A DNA stretch of 52,391 bases from Terriglobia bacterium (GTDB lineage Bacteria > Acidobacteriota > Terriglobia > Terriglobales > Acidobacteriaceae), in NCBI GenBank assembly GCA_020073185.1, contig JAIQFT010000027.1:1-52391 (forward strand), in the 5' to 3' direction. Below, in pieces: positions 1 through 8,410 of the stretch (positions are counted from its first letter, which is position 1; the number at the start of each line of letters is the position of its first letter). Under the pieces are notes generated by a model that saw only the letters and a list, made by a program, of their open reading frames with translations, searched no databases and had not been told where the DNA came from. A program made the position numbers and the translations under genes.

Positions 1-134
1 TGATGCCGGGGGACAACGTGAATTTGGAAATCGAGTTGATCACGCCGGTGGCGATGGAAAAGGGACTGCGCTTCGCCATCCGCGAAGGCGGCCGCACCGT
101 CGGCGCCGGAACCCTGACCGAGATTGTGCAGTAA
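1..134 (+). CDS. tuf: Elongation factor Tu, C-terminal fragment
   Basis: The window opens inside this gene. The readable part has 43 codons and a TAA stop and matches the end of EF-Tu domain III ([19 protein letters not shown], then [18 protein letters not shown]). EF-Tu is the GTPase that delivers aminoacyl-tRNA to the ribosome. Its place just upstream of rpsJ is the usual str-to-S10 order. The rest of the gene lies before base 1. Confidence 0.97.
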   Translation, partial: MPGDNVNLEIELITPVAMEKGLRFAIREGGRTVGAGTLTEIVQ

Positions 135-177
135 GTCGGCTGTTGGATGTCGCGTCAATCGGTTGGGGGCGAGTGTA

Positions 178-294
178 ATGGAGTGGCAGGCGCTCGAATT
201 CTTCGGCCTTGTGCTGGTATTCGTGATGTTCCTGTTCTCCTCCAAGATCGTCGACGCACTGCTGGACCTATTTGGCAAGCGGGAGAAACGCTGA
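178..294 (+). CDS. Small single-span membrane protein, unknown function
   Basis: This 38-codon frame starts at ATG 178 behind a G-rich GGGGGCGAG. The peptide starts [20 protein letters not shown] and ends with an amphipathic stretch ([10 protein letters not shown]) and a basic tail (GKREKR). That predicts one membrane helix with the C-terminus inside. It lies 43 bases after tuf, on the same strand as the ribosomal genes. It does not look like SecE, which often neighbours tuf, because it lacks SecE's conserved amphipathic region. I do not recognise a family. Codon use and the SD-like sequence support a real gene only moderately. Confidence 0.5.
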   Translation: MEWQALEFFGLVLVFVMFLFSSKIVDALLDLFGKREKR

Positions 295-536
295 GCACAG
301 ACAATTGAGTGCCAGCCGCGCAGCGGCGGATGAAAATAGCCCGGCACTTCAGTGCCGGGTTGGTAGCGGAATCGGAGCCAGTCCCATAGGGACGGTTGAA
401 ATTGAGCCCCGCAGGGGCGACAGTTCATAGCCCGGCACGTGAGTGCCGGGTGGAGGCGGAAGAAGAACCGGAGTCCCGTAGGGACGACACAACACGGACG
501 GCAGGCATCCAGCCGCACGCTCTTTGAGATGAAACG
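295..536. repeat. Composite palindrome module 1 (rpsJ leader)
   Basis: No gene is visible between the small ORF and rpsJ. The spacer holds a run of short perfect hairpins. Small ones have a 5-bp stem and a three-base loop: 315-327 (GCCGC/GCGGC), 381-393 (GTCCC ATA GGGAC), 406-418 (GCCCC GCA GGGGC) and 473-485 (GTCCC GTA GGGAC). Larger ones have an 8-bp stem: 340-359 (CCCGGCAC TTCA GTGCCGGG) and 431-450 (CCCGGCAC GTGA GTGCCGGG). The order small-large-small-small-large-small and the spacing recur before rplX at 6997-7181. Confidence 0.85.
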
Positions 537-866
<330 letters not shown>

Positions 867-868
867 TC

Positions 869-938
869 TCTCGGTCGATCAGTCGCTCGGTCTCTCGGCT
901 GCGCGGACCGACCGATAGACCGAAAGACCGACAGACCA
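869..938. repeat. Octamer array, rpsJ-rplC spacer
   Basis: Two arms of ~8-bp units. The 5' arm repeats CGGTCGAT/CAGTCGCT/CGGTCTCT. The 3' arm repeats AGACCGAA, AGACCGAC and AGACC. The arms are largely reverse complements around 900-905 and could fold into one long imperfect hairpin in the mRNA. Confidence 0.8.
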
Positions 939-1014
939 GAACAAAGCTTCCGCGATCTTCGGATCCCCGGCGCAAAACCATCGCCGGACTGGGAGCGGAG
1001 TTAGGGAAAAGAAC

Positions 1015-1746
1015 ATGGCTATCAACGGAATCTTGGGCAAGAAAGTCGGCATGACGCAGTTGTTCGACAGCAACGGCGACGTGCGTCCCGCCACCGTCCT
1101 GCAGGCCGGGCCCTGCGTAATCACGCAGCGCAAAACCGCCAACAAGGACGGCTACGAAGCGGCGCAGATCGGGCTCGTCGAGTTTGTCAAGGAGACGCGC
1201 CTCAACAAGCCGGCGCGCGGCCATCTCGGCAAGAACAACCTGCCGCCGGTGAAGTTCATGAAGGAAGTGGATGTGTTGGTGGACGGCGCGAGCGGCGACG
1301 GCGACCAGACCAAGGTTGGCGACCGCGTGCTGGTGGACATCTTCGACGGCGAGCGCTTCGTCGATGTCACCGGCACCAGCAAAGGACGCGGCTTCGCCGG
1401 CGTGGTCAAGCGCCATCATTTCCGCGGCGGCCCCAGTTCGCACGGCTCCATGTTCACCATCAACGGCTCGATCGGCGCCTCCGCGTTCCCGTCGCGCGTG
1501 TTTGCTGGGATGCGCATGGCGGGTCACATGGGCCACGCCCGCGTCACCACGCGCAACCTGCGCGTGCTCGGAATTGACAAGGACGAAAACCTGCTCGTGG
1601 TGGAGGGCGCGGTACCCGGCCCCGACGGCGCTTACGTGGTCATCAACAAGGCGAAGCGGGCTCCGCGCGAGCGCCGTGGTTTCGCCGGCACCGGCACGGT
1701 GGACCCGTTGAAGGCCTCCAAGCGCGCTACGAAGAAGAAATCATGA
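1015..1746 (+). CDS. rplC: 50S ribosomal protein uL3
   Basis: uL3 is a primary 23S rRNA binder near the peptidyl transferase centre. The 243-residue frame begins MAINGILGKKVGMTQLFD and has the signature FRGGPSSHGS and a GMRMAGHMG loop near residue 165. Its length is a little above the usual ~210 because of a Lys/Arg-rich C-terminus (KASKRATKKKS). The start follows a purine-rich AGGGAAAAG. A GC-rich hairpin separates it from rplD. Confidence 0.98.
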   Translation: MAINGILGKKVGMTQLFDSNGDVRPATVLQAGPCVITQRKTANKDGYEAAQIGLVEFVKETRLNKPARGHLGKNNLPPVKFMKEVDVLVDGASGDGDQTKVGDRVLVDIFDGERFVDVTGTSKGRGFAGVVKRHHFRGGPSSHGSMFTINGSIGASAFPSRVFAGMRMAGHMGHARVTTRNLRVLGIDKDENLLVVEGAVPGPDGAYVVINKAKRAPRERRGFAGTGTVDPLKASKRATKKKS

Positions 1747-1751
1747 TGTGG

Positions 1752-1771
1752 CGCGGGCGCCTTCGCCCGCG
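1752..1771. repeat. Perfect hairpin with CCTT loop, rplC-rplD spacer
   Basis: An 8-bp stem CGCGGGCG / CGCCCGCG closes a CCTT tetraloop. It lacks the T-run of an intrinsic terminator and lies inside the operon. The same plan (8-bp GC stem, CCCT or CCTT loop) recurs at 11733-11752, and a close relative lies at 13600-13621. Confidence 0.7.
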
Positions 1772-1791
1772 TGTACAACGAAGAGTCACTT

Positions 1792-2496
1792 ATGGCTACG
1801 ATTGACGTACTGAATCTGAGCGGCGAAAAAACCGGCAGCCTCGAGCTGGCCGACGAAGTCTTCGGCGCGGTCAACGAAGACCTCCTCTGGGAGGCGGTCA
1901 GGCACTACCGCGCGGCTCAGCGTGCCGGCACTCACGCCACCAAGAACCGCAAACTGGTTTCCGGTTCCGGCAAGAAGCTGTGGCGGCAGAAGGGCACCGG
2001 ACGCGCCCGCGTGGGCTCCATCCGCTCGCCCCTGTGGCGCCACGGCGGTACCGTGCACGGCCCGCAGCCGCGTTCCTACGACTACGGCTTCCCGCGCAAA
2101 AAGCTGCTGGGCGCATTGCGCTCCGCGCTGGCTTCCAAGCTGGCCGACGGCAAGCTGACCGTGGTCGAAAACTTCGATCTCGCCGGGGCCAAGACGAACG
2201 CCTTCCGCAAGGCGCTGGACGCCCTCAAAGTTGAGAGCACGGCGCTGGTGGTTGACGGCGCGAAGGCGAACCGCAACCTGGAGCTCAGTTCGCGCAACCT
2301 CGCCGGCATTGAACTGGTGCACAGCAATGTAGTTCATCCGTACCACCTGCTGCGCTACGACCGCGCCATCTTCTCCCGCCCCGCGCTGGAGAAGTTGCAG
2401 GACTCGCTCAAGAAGTCGGTGAGCAAGCGCCGGCATGAAGAGGGGTCCCCGACGCGCCGCGGGCGTGGCGGGGTGGTTGAGGAGGTCGCGTCATGA
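1792..2496 (+). CDS. rplD: 50S ribosomal protein uL4
   Basis: uL4 lines the exit tunnel of the 50S subunit. I use ATG 1792 (MATIDVLNLSGEKTGS), preceded by GAAGAG; an in-frame GTG at 1771 would add seven unlikely residues and overlaps a hairpin. Family landmarks are LWRQKGTGRARVGSIRSP and WRHGGTVHGPQPR, the long tunnel loop. At 234 residues it exceeds the usual ~205 because of a charged C-terminal tail (KRRHEEGSPTRRGRGG). The stop overlaps the rplW start as ATGA, which suggests translational coupling. Confidence 0.97.
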   Translation: MATIDVLNLSGEKTGSLELADEVFGAVNEDLLWEAVRHYRAAQRAGTHATKNRKLVSGSGKKLWRQKGTGRARVGSIRSPLWRHGGTVHGPQPRSYDYGFPRKKLLGALRSALASKLADGKLTVVENFDLAGAKTNAFRKALDALKVESTALVVDGAKANRNLELSSRNLAGIELVHSNVVHPYHLLRYDRAIFSRPALEKLQDSLKKSVSKRRHEEGSPTRRGRGGVVEEVAS

Positions 2497-2786
2497 AATC
2501 GGCCTACCAGATCATCCGCAAGCCGATCATCACCGAGAAGGGCCTGGGCGTGAAGGAGACCGAAGCCACCCTCGTTTTCCAGGTGGCCGCCAAGGCGACC
2601 AAGACCGAGATCAAGGAAGCGGTGCAGTCCATTTTCAAGGTAAAGGTGGATTCGGTCCGCACCGCCATTTTCGTGGGCAAGGAACGCCGGCGTGGCAAGT
2701 TCACCGGCTACCGCCCCGACTGGAAAAAGGCTTACGTGCGTCTCAAGGCCGGCGAAAAAATGCCGGAATACGCACAGAACCTGTAA
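2493..2786 (+). CDS. rplW: 50S ribosomal protein uL23
   Basis: uL23 sits at the tunnel exit and is the docking site for trigger factor and SRP. The 97 residues start KSAYQIIRKPIITEKG, the classic opening, and contain VDSVRTAIFVGKERRRGKF in the rRNA-binding loop. Length is normal. It overlaps rplD by four bases and is followed by a heptamer array that runs into rplB. Confidence 0.98.
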   Translation: MKSAYQIIRKPIITEKGLGVKETEATLVFQVAAKATKTEIKEAVQSIFKVKVDSVRTAIFVGKERRRGKFTGYRPDWKKAYVRLKAGEKMPEYAQNL

Positions 2787-2818
2787 CCGGCTTCAGGCTC
2801 CCGGCGCTAGGCGTCAGG

Positions 2819-2847
2819 GGCTAAGAGCTAATAGCTGAGAGCTGATT
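2819..2847. repeat. Heptamer array touching the rplB start codon
   Basis: Four degenerate heptamers, GCTAAGA GCTAATA GCTGAGA GCTGATT, run straight into ATG 2848. No GGAGG-like ribosome binding site lies between them and the start; GAGAG inside a unit is the nearest candidate. Confidence 0.85.
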
Positions 2848-3672
2848 ATGGCCATCAAGACATACCGACCGGTTACCTCGACGCTGCGCTTCCAGACCAC
2901 GCTGGTCAACGATGAGCTGACCACCAACCGGCCCCACAAGGCGCTGACCGAATCCAAGCAACGCACCGGCGGACGGCGCAACCAGGGCGACATCACCAGC
3001 CGGTTCCGGGGCGGCGGGCACAAGAAAAAGTACCGCCTCATCGACTTCAAGCGCGAGAAGGCGGGCGTTCCCGCCACCGTCATCTCCATCGAGTACGACC
3101 CCAACCGCTCGGCGCGCATTGCGCTGCTGAGCTACGCCGACGGCGAGAAGCGCTACATCCTTCAGCCCGACGGCCTCAAGCTGGGCGCCAAGGTTCTCAG
3201 CGGCCCCGACGCCGACATCCTGATCGGCAACGCGCTGCCGCTGCGCAACATCCCCCCCGGCACCATGGTGCACAACGTCGAGTTGCGTCCCGGCAAGGGC
3301 GCGCAGATGGCCCGCTCCGCTGGCGCTGCCGCGCAACTGGTCGCCAAAGAAGGCGATCACGCGCTGCTCAAGCTGCCCTCGGGCGAGACGCGCCGCGTCA
3401 TCGTGGACTGCATGGCCACCATCGGCCAGGTCGGCAACCTCGATCACGAGAACATTTCGATCGGCAAGGCGGGACGCACCCGCTGGTTCGGCAAGCGCCC
3501 GCACAACCGCGGCGTCGCCATGAACCCGGTGGACCACCCGCACGGCGGCGGTGAAGGCAAGACCTCCGGCGGACGTCACCCGGTGACTCCCTGGGGTCAG
3601 CCCACCCGCGGCTACAAGACGCGCAACAACAAGCGGACTGATAAGTTCATCGTCAACCGCCGCAGCAAGTAG
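2848..3672 (+). CDS. rplB: 50S ribosomal protein uL2
   Basis: uL2 is required for subunit joining and peptidyl transfer. The 274-residue product has the SH3-like and OB-like core and the C-terminal loop [16 protein letters not shown] with the conserved histidine, then [13 protein letters not shown]. Length is standard. The start codon directly follows the heptamer array, so initiation does not rest on a normal SD. Only 11 bases separate it from rpsS. Confidence 0.99.
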   Translation: MAIKTYRPVTSTLRFQTTLVNDELTTNRPHKALTESKQRTGGRRNQGDITSRFRGGGHKKKYRLIDFKREKAGVPATVISIEYDPNRSARIALLSYADGEKRYILQPDGLKLGAKVLSGPDADILIGNALPLRNIPPGTMVHNVELRPGKGAQMARSAGAAAQLVAKEGDHALLKLPSGETRRVIVDCMATIGQVGNLDHENISIGKAGRTRWFGKRPHNRGVAMNPVDHPHGGGEGKTSGGRHPVTPWGQPTRGYKTRNNKRTDKFIVNRRSK

Positions 3673-3683
3673 GAATCGAGATT

Positions 3684-4037
3684 ATGCGTTCACAAAAAAA
3701 AGGCCCCTTCATTGACGATTACCTGGCCAAGCGCATCGAGGCGATGAACCAGCGCAACGAGAAAAAGGTGCTCCGCACCTGGTCGCGGCGCTCCACCACC
3801 ATCCCCGAGATGGTCGGCCACACCATCGCGGTGCACAACGGCAAGAAGTTCATCCCGGTGTACATCACCGAAAACATGGTCGGGCACAAGCTGGGCGAGT
3901 TCAGCTTCACGCGCCAGTTCAAGGGACACTCGATGAGGGCCGCCACCGAGGTCGCCGCCAAGCCGGCCGGCGTGCCCGGAGGCCCCGGAGCCATCGTGCC
4001 TTCGGCCCCCGCGGCCCCCGCGGCCCCTAAGGCGTAG
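3684..4037 (+). CDS. rpsS: 30S ribosomal protein uS19 with Ala/Pro-rich tail
   Basis: uS19 binds 16S rRNA in the 30S head with uS13. Family blocks [17 protein letters not shown] and [16 protein letters not shown] are intact. After about residue 90 the protein continues for ~25 residues of low-complexity Ala, Pro and Gly (for example [12 protein letters not shown]) not present in the usual ~92-residue protein. It follows rplB by 11 bases and precedes rplV by 10. Confidence 0.98.
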   Translation: MRSQKKGPFIDDYLAKRIEAMNQRNEKKVLRTWSRRSTTIPEMVGHTIAVHNGKKFIPVYITENMVGHKLGEFSFTRQFKGHSMRAATEVAAKPAGVPGGPGAIVPSAPAAPAAPKA

Positions 4038-4047
4038 AGAGGCGAAC

Positions 4048-4527
4048 ATGGAATTCACTAGCTCGGCTAAATACGTACGCGTTTCGCCGCAGAAGGCGCG
4101 CCTTGTCCTTGACCTGATCAAGGGACGCCGGGTCGAGGATGCCATCAACACGCTTACCTTTACCAAGAAAGGCATCGCCCCCGACGTCCAGAAAGTGCTG
4201 CGCTCGGCCCTGGAGAACGCCAATTATCTGAGCACGGAAAAGGGCATTGACGTCGATGTCGACAATCTCTTCGTGCTCCGCGCCGTCGCCAATGAGGGAC
4301 CGCGCATGAAGCGCATCCGCCCTGCCCCGATGGGACGCGCCTTCCGCTACCAGCGGCGCATGGCGCACATCGAGATCACTCTGGCGGAGAAGAACCGCAA
4401 CGCCGCCCCGGCGGAAACCCCGGACCAGGCTCACGCCGCCGCTCCGGCGCGCAAGCCGGTGCGCAAACCGGCGCTCAGGAAGAAGTCGCCCGTCAAGAAA
4501 TTCGCGGGCAAGGGAAAGAAGAGGTAG
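4048..4527 (+). CDS. rplV: 50S ribosomal protein uL22 with Lys/Ala-rich tail
   Basis: uL22 lines the exit tunnel, and its beta-hairpin carries the erythromycin-related loop. The core reads SSAKYVRVSPQKARLVLDLI, and the hairpin region MKRIRPAPMGRAFRYQRR is present. The usual protein is ~110-120 residues; this one is 159 because of a basic Ala/Pro/Lys extension (RKPVRKPALRKKSPVKKF). The tail probably contacts rRNA at the surface, an inference from composition only. Confidence 0.98.
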   Translation: MEFTSSAKYVRVSPQKARLVLDLIKGRRVEDAINTLTFTKKGIAPDVQKVLRSALENANYLSTEKGIDVDVDNLFVLRAVANEGPRMKRIRPAPMGRAFRYQRRMAHIEITLAEKNRNAAPAETPDQAHAAAPARKPVRKPALRKKSPVKKFAGKGKKR

Positions 4528-4535
4528 GTTTCTAG

Positions 4536-4567
4536 CTGTCGACCGCCGACCGTCGACTGTCGACCGA
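4536..4567. repeat. Heptamer array, rplV-rpsC spacer
   Basis: Four units, CGACCGC CGACCGT CGACTGT CGACCGA, one orientation only. GAGGA follows as a normal SD before rpsC, so here the array does not replace the ribosome binding site. Confidence 0.8.
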
Positions 4568-4579
4568 ATTTGAGGAACT

Positions 4580-5242
4580 ATGGGACAAAAAGTCCATCCA
4601 TACGGATTCCGCATCGGCTACACCAAGCCGTGGAAGTCGCGTTGGTTCATGACCCGCGACTACGCCAAGTTCTTGCTGGAAGACGTCAGGCTGAAAAATG
4701 AGCTCAAGGACAAGCTCAAGTCGGCCGGCGTCAGCTCCATCGAGATCGAGCGCCCCGGCAACAAGTTGCGCATCATCATCCGCACCGCCCGCCCGGGCAT
4801 CATCATCGGGCGCAAGGGGGCCGAGATCGACAAGCTCAAGGGTGAGCTGCAGAAGCGCACCAACCGCGATGTCTACATTGACATCCAGGAAGTGCACAAG
4901 CCCGAGCTCGACGCGCAACTGGTTTCCGAATCCATCGCCCTGCAACTGGAAAAGCGTGTCGGCTTCCGCCGCGCCATGCGCAAGTCGGTGGATTCCGCCC
5001 TGCGTTTCGGCTGCAAGGGCATCAAGGTGCGCGTCAGCGGCCGTCTGAACGGCAATGAAATCGCGCGCTCCGAGTGGTACCTGCAGGGACGCCTGCCGCT
5101 GCACACGCTGCGCGCCGACATCGATTATGGCTTCGCCGAAGCGCGCACCACTTATGGCGTCATCGGCGTGAAGTGCTGGGTTTACAAGGGCGAAATCCTG
5201 CCCTCCAAGAAACGCGACGCGCCGGCGGCGAGCGCGTTTTAG
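4580..5242 (+). CDS. rpsC: 30S ribosomal protein uS3
   Basis: uS3 forms part of the mRNA entry channel. The 220 residues start [17 protein letters not shown]. The type II KH domain shows [14 protein letters not shown] near residues 73-86, and the C-terminal domain has [13 protein letters not shown] and [13 protein letters not shown]. Length is standard. SD GAGGA lies six bases before the ATG. Confidence 0.99.
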   Translation: MGQKVHPYGFRIGYTKPWKSRWFMTRDYAKFLLEDVRLKNELKDKLKSAGVSSIEIERPGNKLRIIIRTARPGIIIGRKGAEIDKLKGELQKRTNRDVYIDIQEVHKPELDAQLVSESIALQLEKRVGFRRAMRKSVDSALRFGCKGIKVRVSGRLNGNEIARSEWYLQGRLPLHTLRADIDYGFAEARTTYGVIGVKCWVYKGEILPSKKRDAPAASAF

Positions 5243-5245
5243 GGA

Positions 5246-5395
5246 AGCTGTCAGCTCTCAGCCATCAGCGGTCAGACTGACTGGCATGAAGGTTGACAGA
5301 TTAGGTTTCGGGTGTGGCGCACAGAATTTTGGAGCAGCGCACACCTGAGAGTACGACGAACAGGCTGCAAGCTGAGAGCTGATAGCTGAGAGCTT
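5246..5395. repeat. Paired inverted heptamer arms, rpsC-rplP spacer
   Basis: The 5' arm (5246-5280) reads AGCTGTC AGCTCTC AGCCATC AGC. The 3' arm (5364-5395) reads GCTGAGA GCTGATA GCTGAGA GCT, its near reverse complement. About 85 bases separate them, so the pair could close a large stem-loop just before rplP. No gene is seen in the loop. Confidence 0.8.
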
Positions 5396-5399
5396 ATTT

Positions 5400-5822
5400 A
5401 TGTTGATGCCAAAGAAAGTGAAGTACCGCAAGCAGCAGCGCGGACGCATGGCCGGCAAGGCCTGGCGCGGCAGCGAGCTGGCCTTCGGCGATTACGGTCT
5501 CAAGGTCATGGAGTGCGGCCACATCACCGACCGCCAGATCGAAGCCAGCCGTATTGCCATGACCCGCTTCGTCAAGCGCGGCGGAAAAATCTGGTTGCGC
5601 CTGTTTCCCGACAAGCCGGTCACCAAGAAGCCGGCTGAAACCCGCATGGGAAAGGGCAAGGGCGCGCCCGACCACTGGGTTGCCGTCGTCCGTCCGGGCA
5701 AAATTCTGTTCGAGATGGAAGGCGTCACCCCCACCGATGCCCGCGAAGCCATGCGCCTGGCCTCGCACAAGCTGCCGCTGCGGACGCGTTTCGTCGAGCG
5801 CCACGGCGCCGGAGCGCATTGA
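5400..5822 (+). CDS. rplP: 50S ribosomal protein uL16
   Basis: uL16 organises the A-site tRNA binding region of the 50S subunit. The 140 residues begin [19 protein letters not shown], the exact family opening, so I keep ATG 5400 rather than ATG 5406. [12 protein letters not shown] is the conserved Gly/Lys loop. The 3' arm of the array ends five bases before the start and no purine-rich SD is visible. Confidence 0.99.
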   Translation: MLMPKKVKYRKQQRGRMAGKAWRGSELAFGDYGLKVMECGHITDRQIEASRIAMTRFVKRGGKIWLRLFPDKPVTKKPAETRMGKGKGAPDHWVAVVRPGKILFEMEGVTPTDAREAMRLASHKLPLRTRFVERHGAGAH

Positions 5823-5825
5823 TGG

Positions 5826-5906
5826 TCGTCGGTTCTCGGTTTTCGGTTCACGGCACTCCGAGCTGAAAGCTTACTTGATAACCGACAACCGATAACCGAC
5901 AACGAG
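5826..5906. repeat. Inverted heptamer arms, rplP-rpmC spacer
   Basis: The 5' arm repeats TCGGTTC TCGGTTT TCGGTTC; the 3' arm repeats AACCGAC AACCGAT AACCGAC. The two are reverse complements around a ~25-base centre. The array ends seven bases before rpmC, where only GAGAA could act as an SD. Confidence 0.85.
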
Positions 5907-5913
5907 AATTGAT

Positions 5914-6120
5914 ATGGATGCCGAGAAAATTCGCAATTTGACCGACGTCGAACTCAAGCAGCAGGAGCGCGAACTCAACGATCAGCTCTTCCGCCTCAAG
6001 TTCCAGCTCAACATGGGCCAGACCGAGAGCCTGAAGAAGATCCGCGGCCTGCGCAGGGACATCGCGCGCGTCAAGACCATCGCGCGCCAGCGCCAGATGG
6101 CCGCCACGGAGAAGTCATAA
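5914..6120 (+). CDS. rpmC: 50S ribosomal protein uL29
   Basis: uL29 is a two-helix protein near the tunnel exit next to uL23. The 68 residues contain [20 protein letters not shown] and the basic second helix [15 protein letters not shown]. Length is normal. The TAA stop shares a base with the ATG of rpsQ (TAATG), indicating coupled translation. Confidence 0.98.
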   Translation: MDAEKIRNLTDVELKQQERELNDQLFRLKFQLNMGQTESLKKIRGLRRDIARVKTIARQRQMAATEKS

Positions 6121-6452
6121 TGCCGGAACCCACTACGACGGAAAAAACTTCGGCCCGCAAGACGCTGGTCGGCGACGTGGTTTCGACCAAGATGCGGAAG
6201 ACCATCGTTGTCGAAGTCACGCGTAAGAAGTCGCACCACCTCTACGGCCGCGTGATCGCGCGCTCGCGCCGTTTCTACGCGCACGACGAGAACAACACCG
6301 CCAACGTCGGCGATGTCGTCCGCCTGGAAGAAACCCGCCCGCTCTCCAAGCTGAAGCGCTGGCGGCTGAAGGATGTTATTCGCCGCGCCAAGCTGGTCGG
6401 CCCCGAGGCGGTCACGCCCGGCGCGGTTGAGCAGCCCGGCGCCTCGCAGTAG
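6120..6452 (+). CDS. rpsQ: 30S ribosomal protein uS17
   Basis: uS17 is an OB-fold 16S rRNA binder. The core [19 protein letters not shown] and the signature [18 protein letters not shown] are intact. At 110 residues it is longer than the usual 80-90, with short extensions at both ends ([13 protein letters not shown] in front, a Gly/Ala/Pro tail behind). It overlaps rpmC by one base and ends the S10-like block before a hairpin-rich spacer. Confidence 0.98.
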   Translation: MPEPTTTEKTSARKTLVGDVVSTKMRKTIVVEVTRKKSHHLYGRVIARSRRFYAHDENNTANVGDVVRLEETRPLSKLKRWRLKDVIRRAKLVGPEAVTPGAVEQPGASQ

Positions 6453-6461
6453 TCGGTTGTA

Positions 6462-6597
6462 GGTCATGACTTCAGTCATGACCGAGGCGCGAAGCGCCGA
6501 CCAGGTAGGTCATGACTTCAGTCATGACCGAACGCTGGTAGCCCAGGGCGGCAGCCCTGGGAATAGGTCGGAGCAGATTGCTGAGTCCCGTAGGGAC
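6462..6597. repeat. Palindromic hairpin cluster, rpsQ-rplN spacer
   Basis: Two copies of a 22-base hairpin (GGTCATGAC / GTCATGACC, TTCA loop) lie at 6462-6483 and 6508-6529. A third hairpin follows at 6542-6561 (CCCAGGGC / GCCCTGGG, GGCA loop), then a small hairpin GTCCC GTA GGGAC at 6585-6597. The TTCA loop matches that of the 340-359 hairpin while the stem is completely different. Confidence 0.85.
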
Positions 6598-6625
6598 GGC
6601 CCGATCTGAGTTAGGGAGATTGAAG

Positions 6626-6997
6626 ATGGCAGTCATGATGCGAACCATGCTCGACGTCGCCGACAACTCCGGCGCGCGCAAGCTCCAGATGATCTTGCCC
6701 CTCGGCGGCTCCACCGGGCTCAGCGCCGGCCTCGGTGACGTGATCACCGCCAGCGTCAAGGAAGCTTCGCCCGACGGCACGGCGAAAAAGGGGACGGTGG
6801 TCAAGGCGGTGGTGGTGCGCACGCGCAAGGAACACCGCCGCCGCGACGGCACCTACATCCGCTTCGATCAGAACGCGGCGGTGCTGATCAACGACGCGCA
6901 CGAGCCCATCGGTACCCGCGTCTTCGGCCCTGTCGCCCGCGAGTTGCGCGAGAAGAAGTTCCTGAAGATCGTCTCGCTCGCACCGGAAGTACTCTAG
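6626..6997 (+). CDS. rplN: 50S ribosomal protein uL14
   Basis: uL14 forms inter-subunit bridge B8. ATG 6626 gives a 123-residue protein of normal length that begins [20 protein letters not shown]; an in-frame TTG at 6578 would run back into the hairpin cluster and is rejected. GGGAG eight bases upstream is a plausible [17 protein letters not shown] and [13 protein letters not shown] are family landmarks. The last base of the stop codon is the first base of hairpin module 2. Confidence 0.98.
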   Translation: MAVMMRTMLDVADNSGARKLQMILPLGGSTGLSAGLGDVITASVKEASPDGTAKKGTVVKAVVVRTRKEHRRRDGTYIRFDQNAAVLINDAHEPIGTRVFGPVARELREKKFLKIVSLAPEVL

Positions 6998-7181
6998 CCG
7001 CGGAGCGGCGGTTGAAAGTAGCCCGGCACTTTAATGCCGGGATGAGAACGGATTAAACAGCCAGTCCCGTGGGGCCGGCTGAGGCAGAGAGAGCCCCGCA
7101 GGGGCGACAGTTGATAGCCCGGCACGTGAGTGCCGGGGAAGAGGGATCTCATCGAGGACCCGAGTGCCGCAGGGACGGCAC
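6997..7181. repeat. Composite palindrome module 2 (rplX leader)
   Basis: This is the second copy of the module seen at 315-485. Hairpins in order: small 6997-7009, large 7022-7041 (CCCGGCA / TGCCGGG), small 7064-7076, small 7093-7105 (GCCCC GCA GGGGC), large 7118-7137 (CCCGGCAC GTGA GTGCCGGG), small 7164-7181 (GTGCCG / CGGCAC). Intervals of 25, 42, 29, 25 and 46 bases compare with 25, 41, 25, 25 and 42 in module 1. No gene is seen here. Confidence 0.85.
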
Positions 7182-7193
7182 AGGAAAACGATT

Positions 7194-7520
7194 ATGCAAC
7201 GAGTACACAGGGATATTCGCCGCAACGACACCGTGAAGGTAATCACCGGCCGCGACCAGGGCAAGCAAGGCCGCGTGCTCCGCGTCTTCCCCGAAGAGGG
7301 CAAGCTGCTGGTCGAGCATGTCATGGTGGCCAAGAAACATGTGCGGCCCAATCCGCAGCGCAACGTCAAGGGCGGCATCGCCGAGCAGGAGAGCCGGATT
7401 TCGATCTCCAACGTGATGCTGCTGTGCGGCGCCTGCGGCCCGGTGCGTATCCGCCACGAGGCGCGCGGCGACCGCAAGGTGCGCGTCTGCGCCAAGTGCG
7501 GCACGACGCTGGAGAAATAG
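7194..7520 (+). CDS. rplX: 50S ribosomal protein uL24, zinc-ribbon form
   Basis: uL24 is an early assembly initiator of the 50S subunit. ATG 7194 (MQRVHRDIRRNDTVKV) follows AGGA by eight bases; an upstream in-frame start at 7164 lies in a hairpin. The KOW motif reads VKVITGRDQGKQGRVL. The C-terminal part has two CxxC pairs (LLCGACGPVR and RVCAKCGTTL), as in the zinc-binding subset of uL24. Length is 108 residues. Confidence 0.97.
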   Translation: MQRVHRDIRRNDTVKVITGRDQGKQGRVLRVFPEEGKLLVEHVMVAKKHVRPNPQRNVKGGIAEQESRISISNVMLLCGACGPVRIRHEARGDRKVRVCAKCGTTLEK

Positions 7521-7580
7521 TCGTTAGTCGCTTGTCGTTGGTCGTTAGCAACCCGGCCAACGATTAACGACCAACGACAA
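7521..7580. repeat. Inverted heptamer arms, rplX-rplE spacer
   Basis: The 5' arm is built on TCGTTAG, TCGCTTG, TCGTTGG and TCGTTAG. The 3' arm is AACGATT AACGACC AACGACA. They pair around a nine-base centre (ACCCGGCCA), giving a compact hairpin of ~60 bases just after the rplX stop. Confidence 0.85.
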
Positions 7581-7640
7581 ATTGAACACCTCACGAACCG
7601 GTACCCACTCCGAAACCGTGAGAGGAAGAAGTCGAGAGCC

Positions 7641-8330
7641 ATGGCAGACGAGAAACCGAAGAAACCGCCGAAACCGCCGCAGCAGCCGGGCAAGAAGGGC
7701 GAGGCCAAGGCCAAGGGCAAACCCGCCGAGGCCGCCGTCCAAGCCAAAGGCGATGGCAAGCTGGCGCGCCCCAAAGCGAGCAGCCGCTCCACCGCGCGCC
7801 TGCGCGAGCGCTTCGAGAAGGAAATCAGGCCCGCGCTGATGAAGGAATTCGAACTCAAGAACCCCATGGCCGTGCCGCGCCTCGAGAAGGTCGTGGTCAA
7901 CATGGGGGTCGGCGAGGCCACGCAGAACGCCAAGGTGCTCGACCCGGCTGCCGCCGAGTTGCAGCAGATCGTGGGGCAGAAGCCGGTTATCACCCGGGCC
8001 AAGAAATCTATTGCTGCCTTCAAGGTGCGCGAGGGCATGCCCATCGGCGCCATGGCCACCCTGCGCGGCGATCGCATGTACGAGTTCCTCGACCGGCTGA
8101 TCAATATCGCCCTGCCCCGCGTGCGCGACTTTCGTGGCGTTTCCACCAAGTCGTTTGACGGCCGCGGCAACTACACGCTCGGCCTGCGTGACCAGCTCAT
8201 CTTTCCGGAGATTGATTACGCCAAGGTGGACAAGCTGAAGGGCATGAACGTCACCATTGTGACCACCGCGCGCACCGATGACCAGGCGCGCGCCCTGCTG
8301 AAGGGCCTCGGCATGCCCTTCCGCGCGTAA
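7641..8330 (+). CDS. rplE: 50S ribosomal protein uL5 with long basic N-terminal extension
   Basis: uL5 binds 5S rRNA in the central protuberance. The normal protein starts near residue 50 here ([21 protein letters not shown]) and continues with [16 protein letters not shown] and [18 protein letters not shown]. Before it lie ~48 residues rich in Lys, Pro, Ala and Gly ([20 protein letters not shown]). Total is 229 against ~180. The codon use and frame of the extension continue without break, and AGAGGAAG lies before the ATG, so I keep the long form. Confidence 0.96.
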   Translation: MADEKPKKPPKPPQQPGKKGEAKAKGKPAEAAVQAKGDGKLARPKASSRSTARLRERFEKEIRPALMKEFELKNPMAVPRLEKVVVNMGVGEATQNAKVLDPAAAELQQIVGQKPVITRAKKSIAAFKVREGMPIGAMATLRGDRMYEFLDRLINIALPRVRDFRGVSTKSFDGRGNYTLGLRDQLIFPEIDYAKVDKLKGMNVTIVTTARTDDQARALLKGLGMPFRA

Positions 8331-8342
8331 ACAAGGCTCCTG

Positions 8343-8399
8343 ATTTTCGGTTCTCGGCGCATCGGGCACCGACAACCGATAACCGAAAACCGATAGCGA
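8343..8399. repeat. Inverted heptamer arms, rplE-rpsN spacer
   Basis: The 5' arm (TTTCGGT TCTCGGC) pairs with a 3' arm of ACCGACA ACCGATA ACCGAAA ACCGATA. The unit family is the same as before rpmC and rpsM. A GGAG SD follows at 8403, so rpsN keeps a normal binding site. Confidence 0.8.
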
Positions 8400-8410
8400 A
8401 TTGGAGATAC

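Noticed and set aside
178-294. SecE as identity of the small membrane ORF after tuf
   Set aside because: Too short and lacks the conserved amphipathic helix and Trp/Pro pattern of SecE.
315-485. Tandem rho-independent terminators in the rpsJ leader
   Set aside because: The hairpins lack T-runs on either strand and recur inside operons.
7031-8170. Long open frame on the minus strand (379 codons) opposite rplX-rplE
   Set aside because: It mirrors real genes on the plus strand, has no family motifs and crosses a hairpin module. GC-rich codon use leaves antisense frames open.
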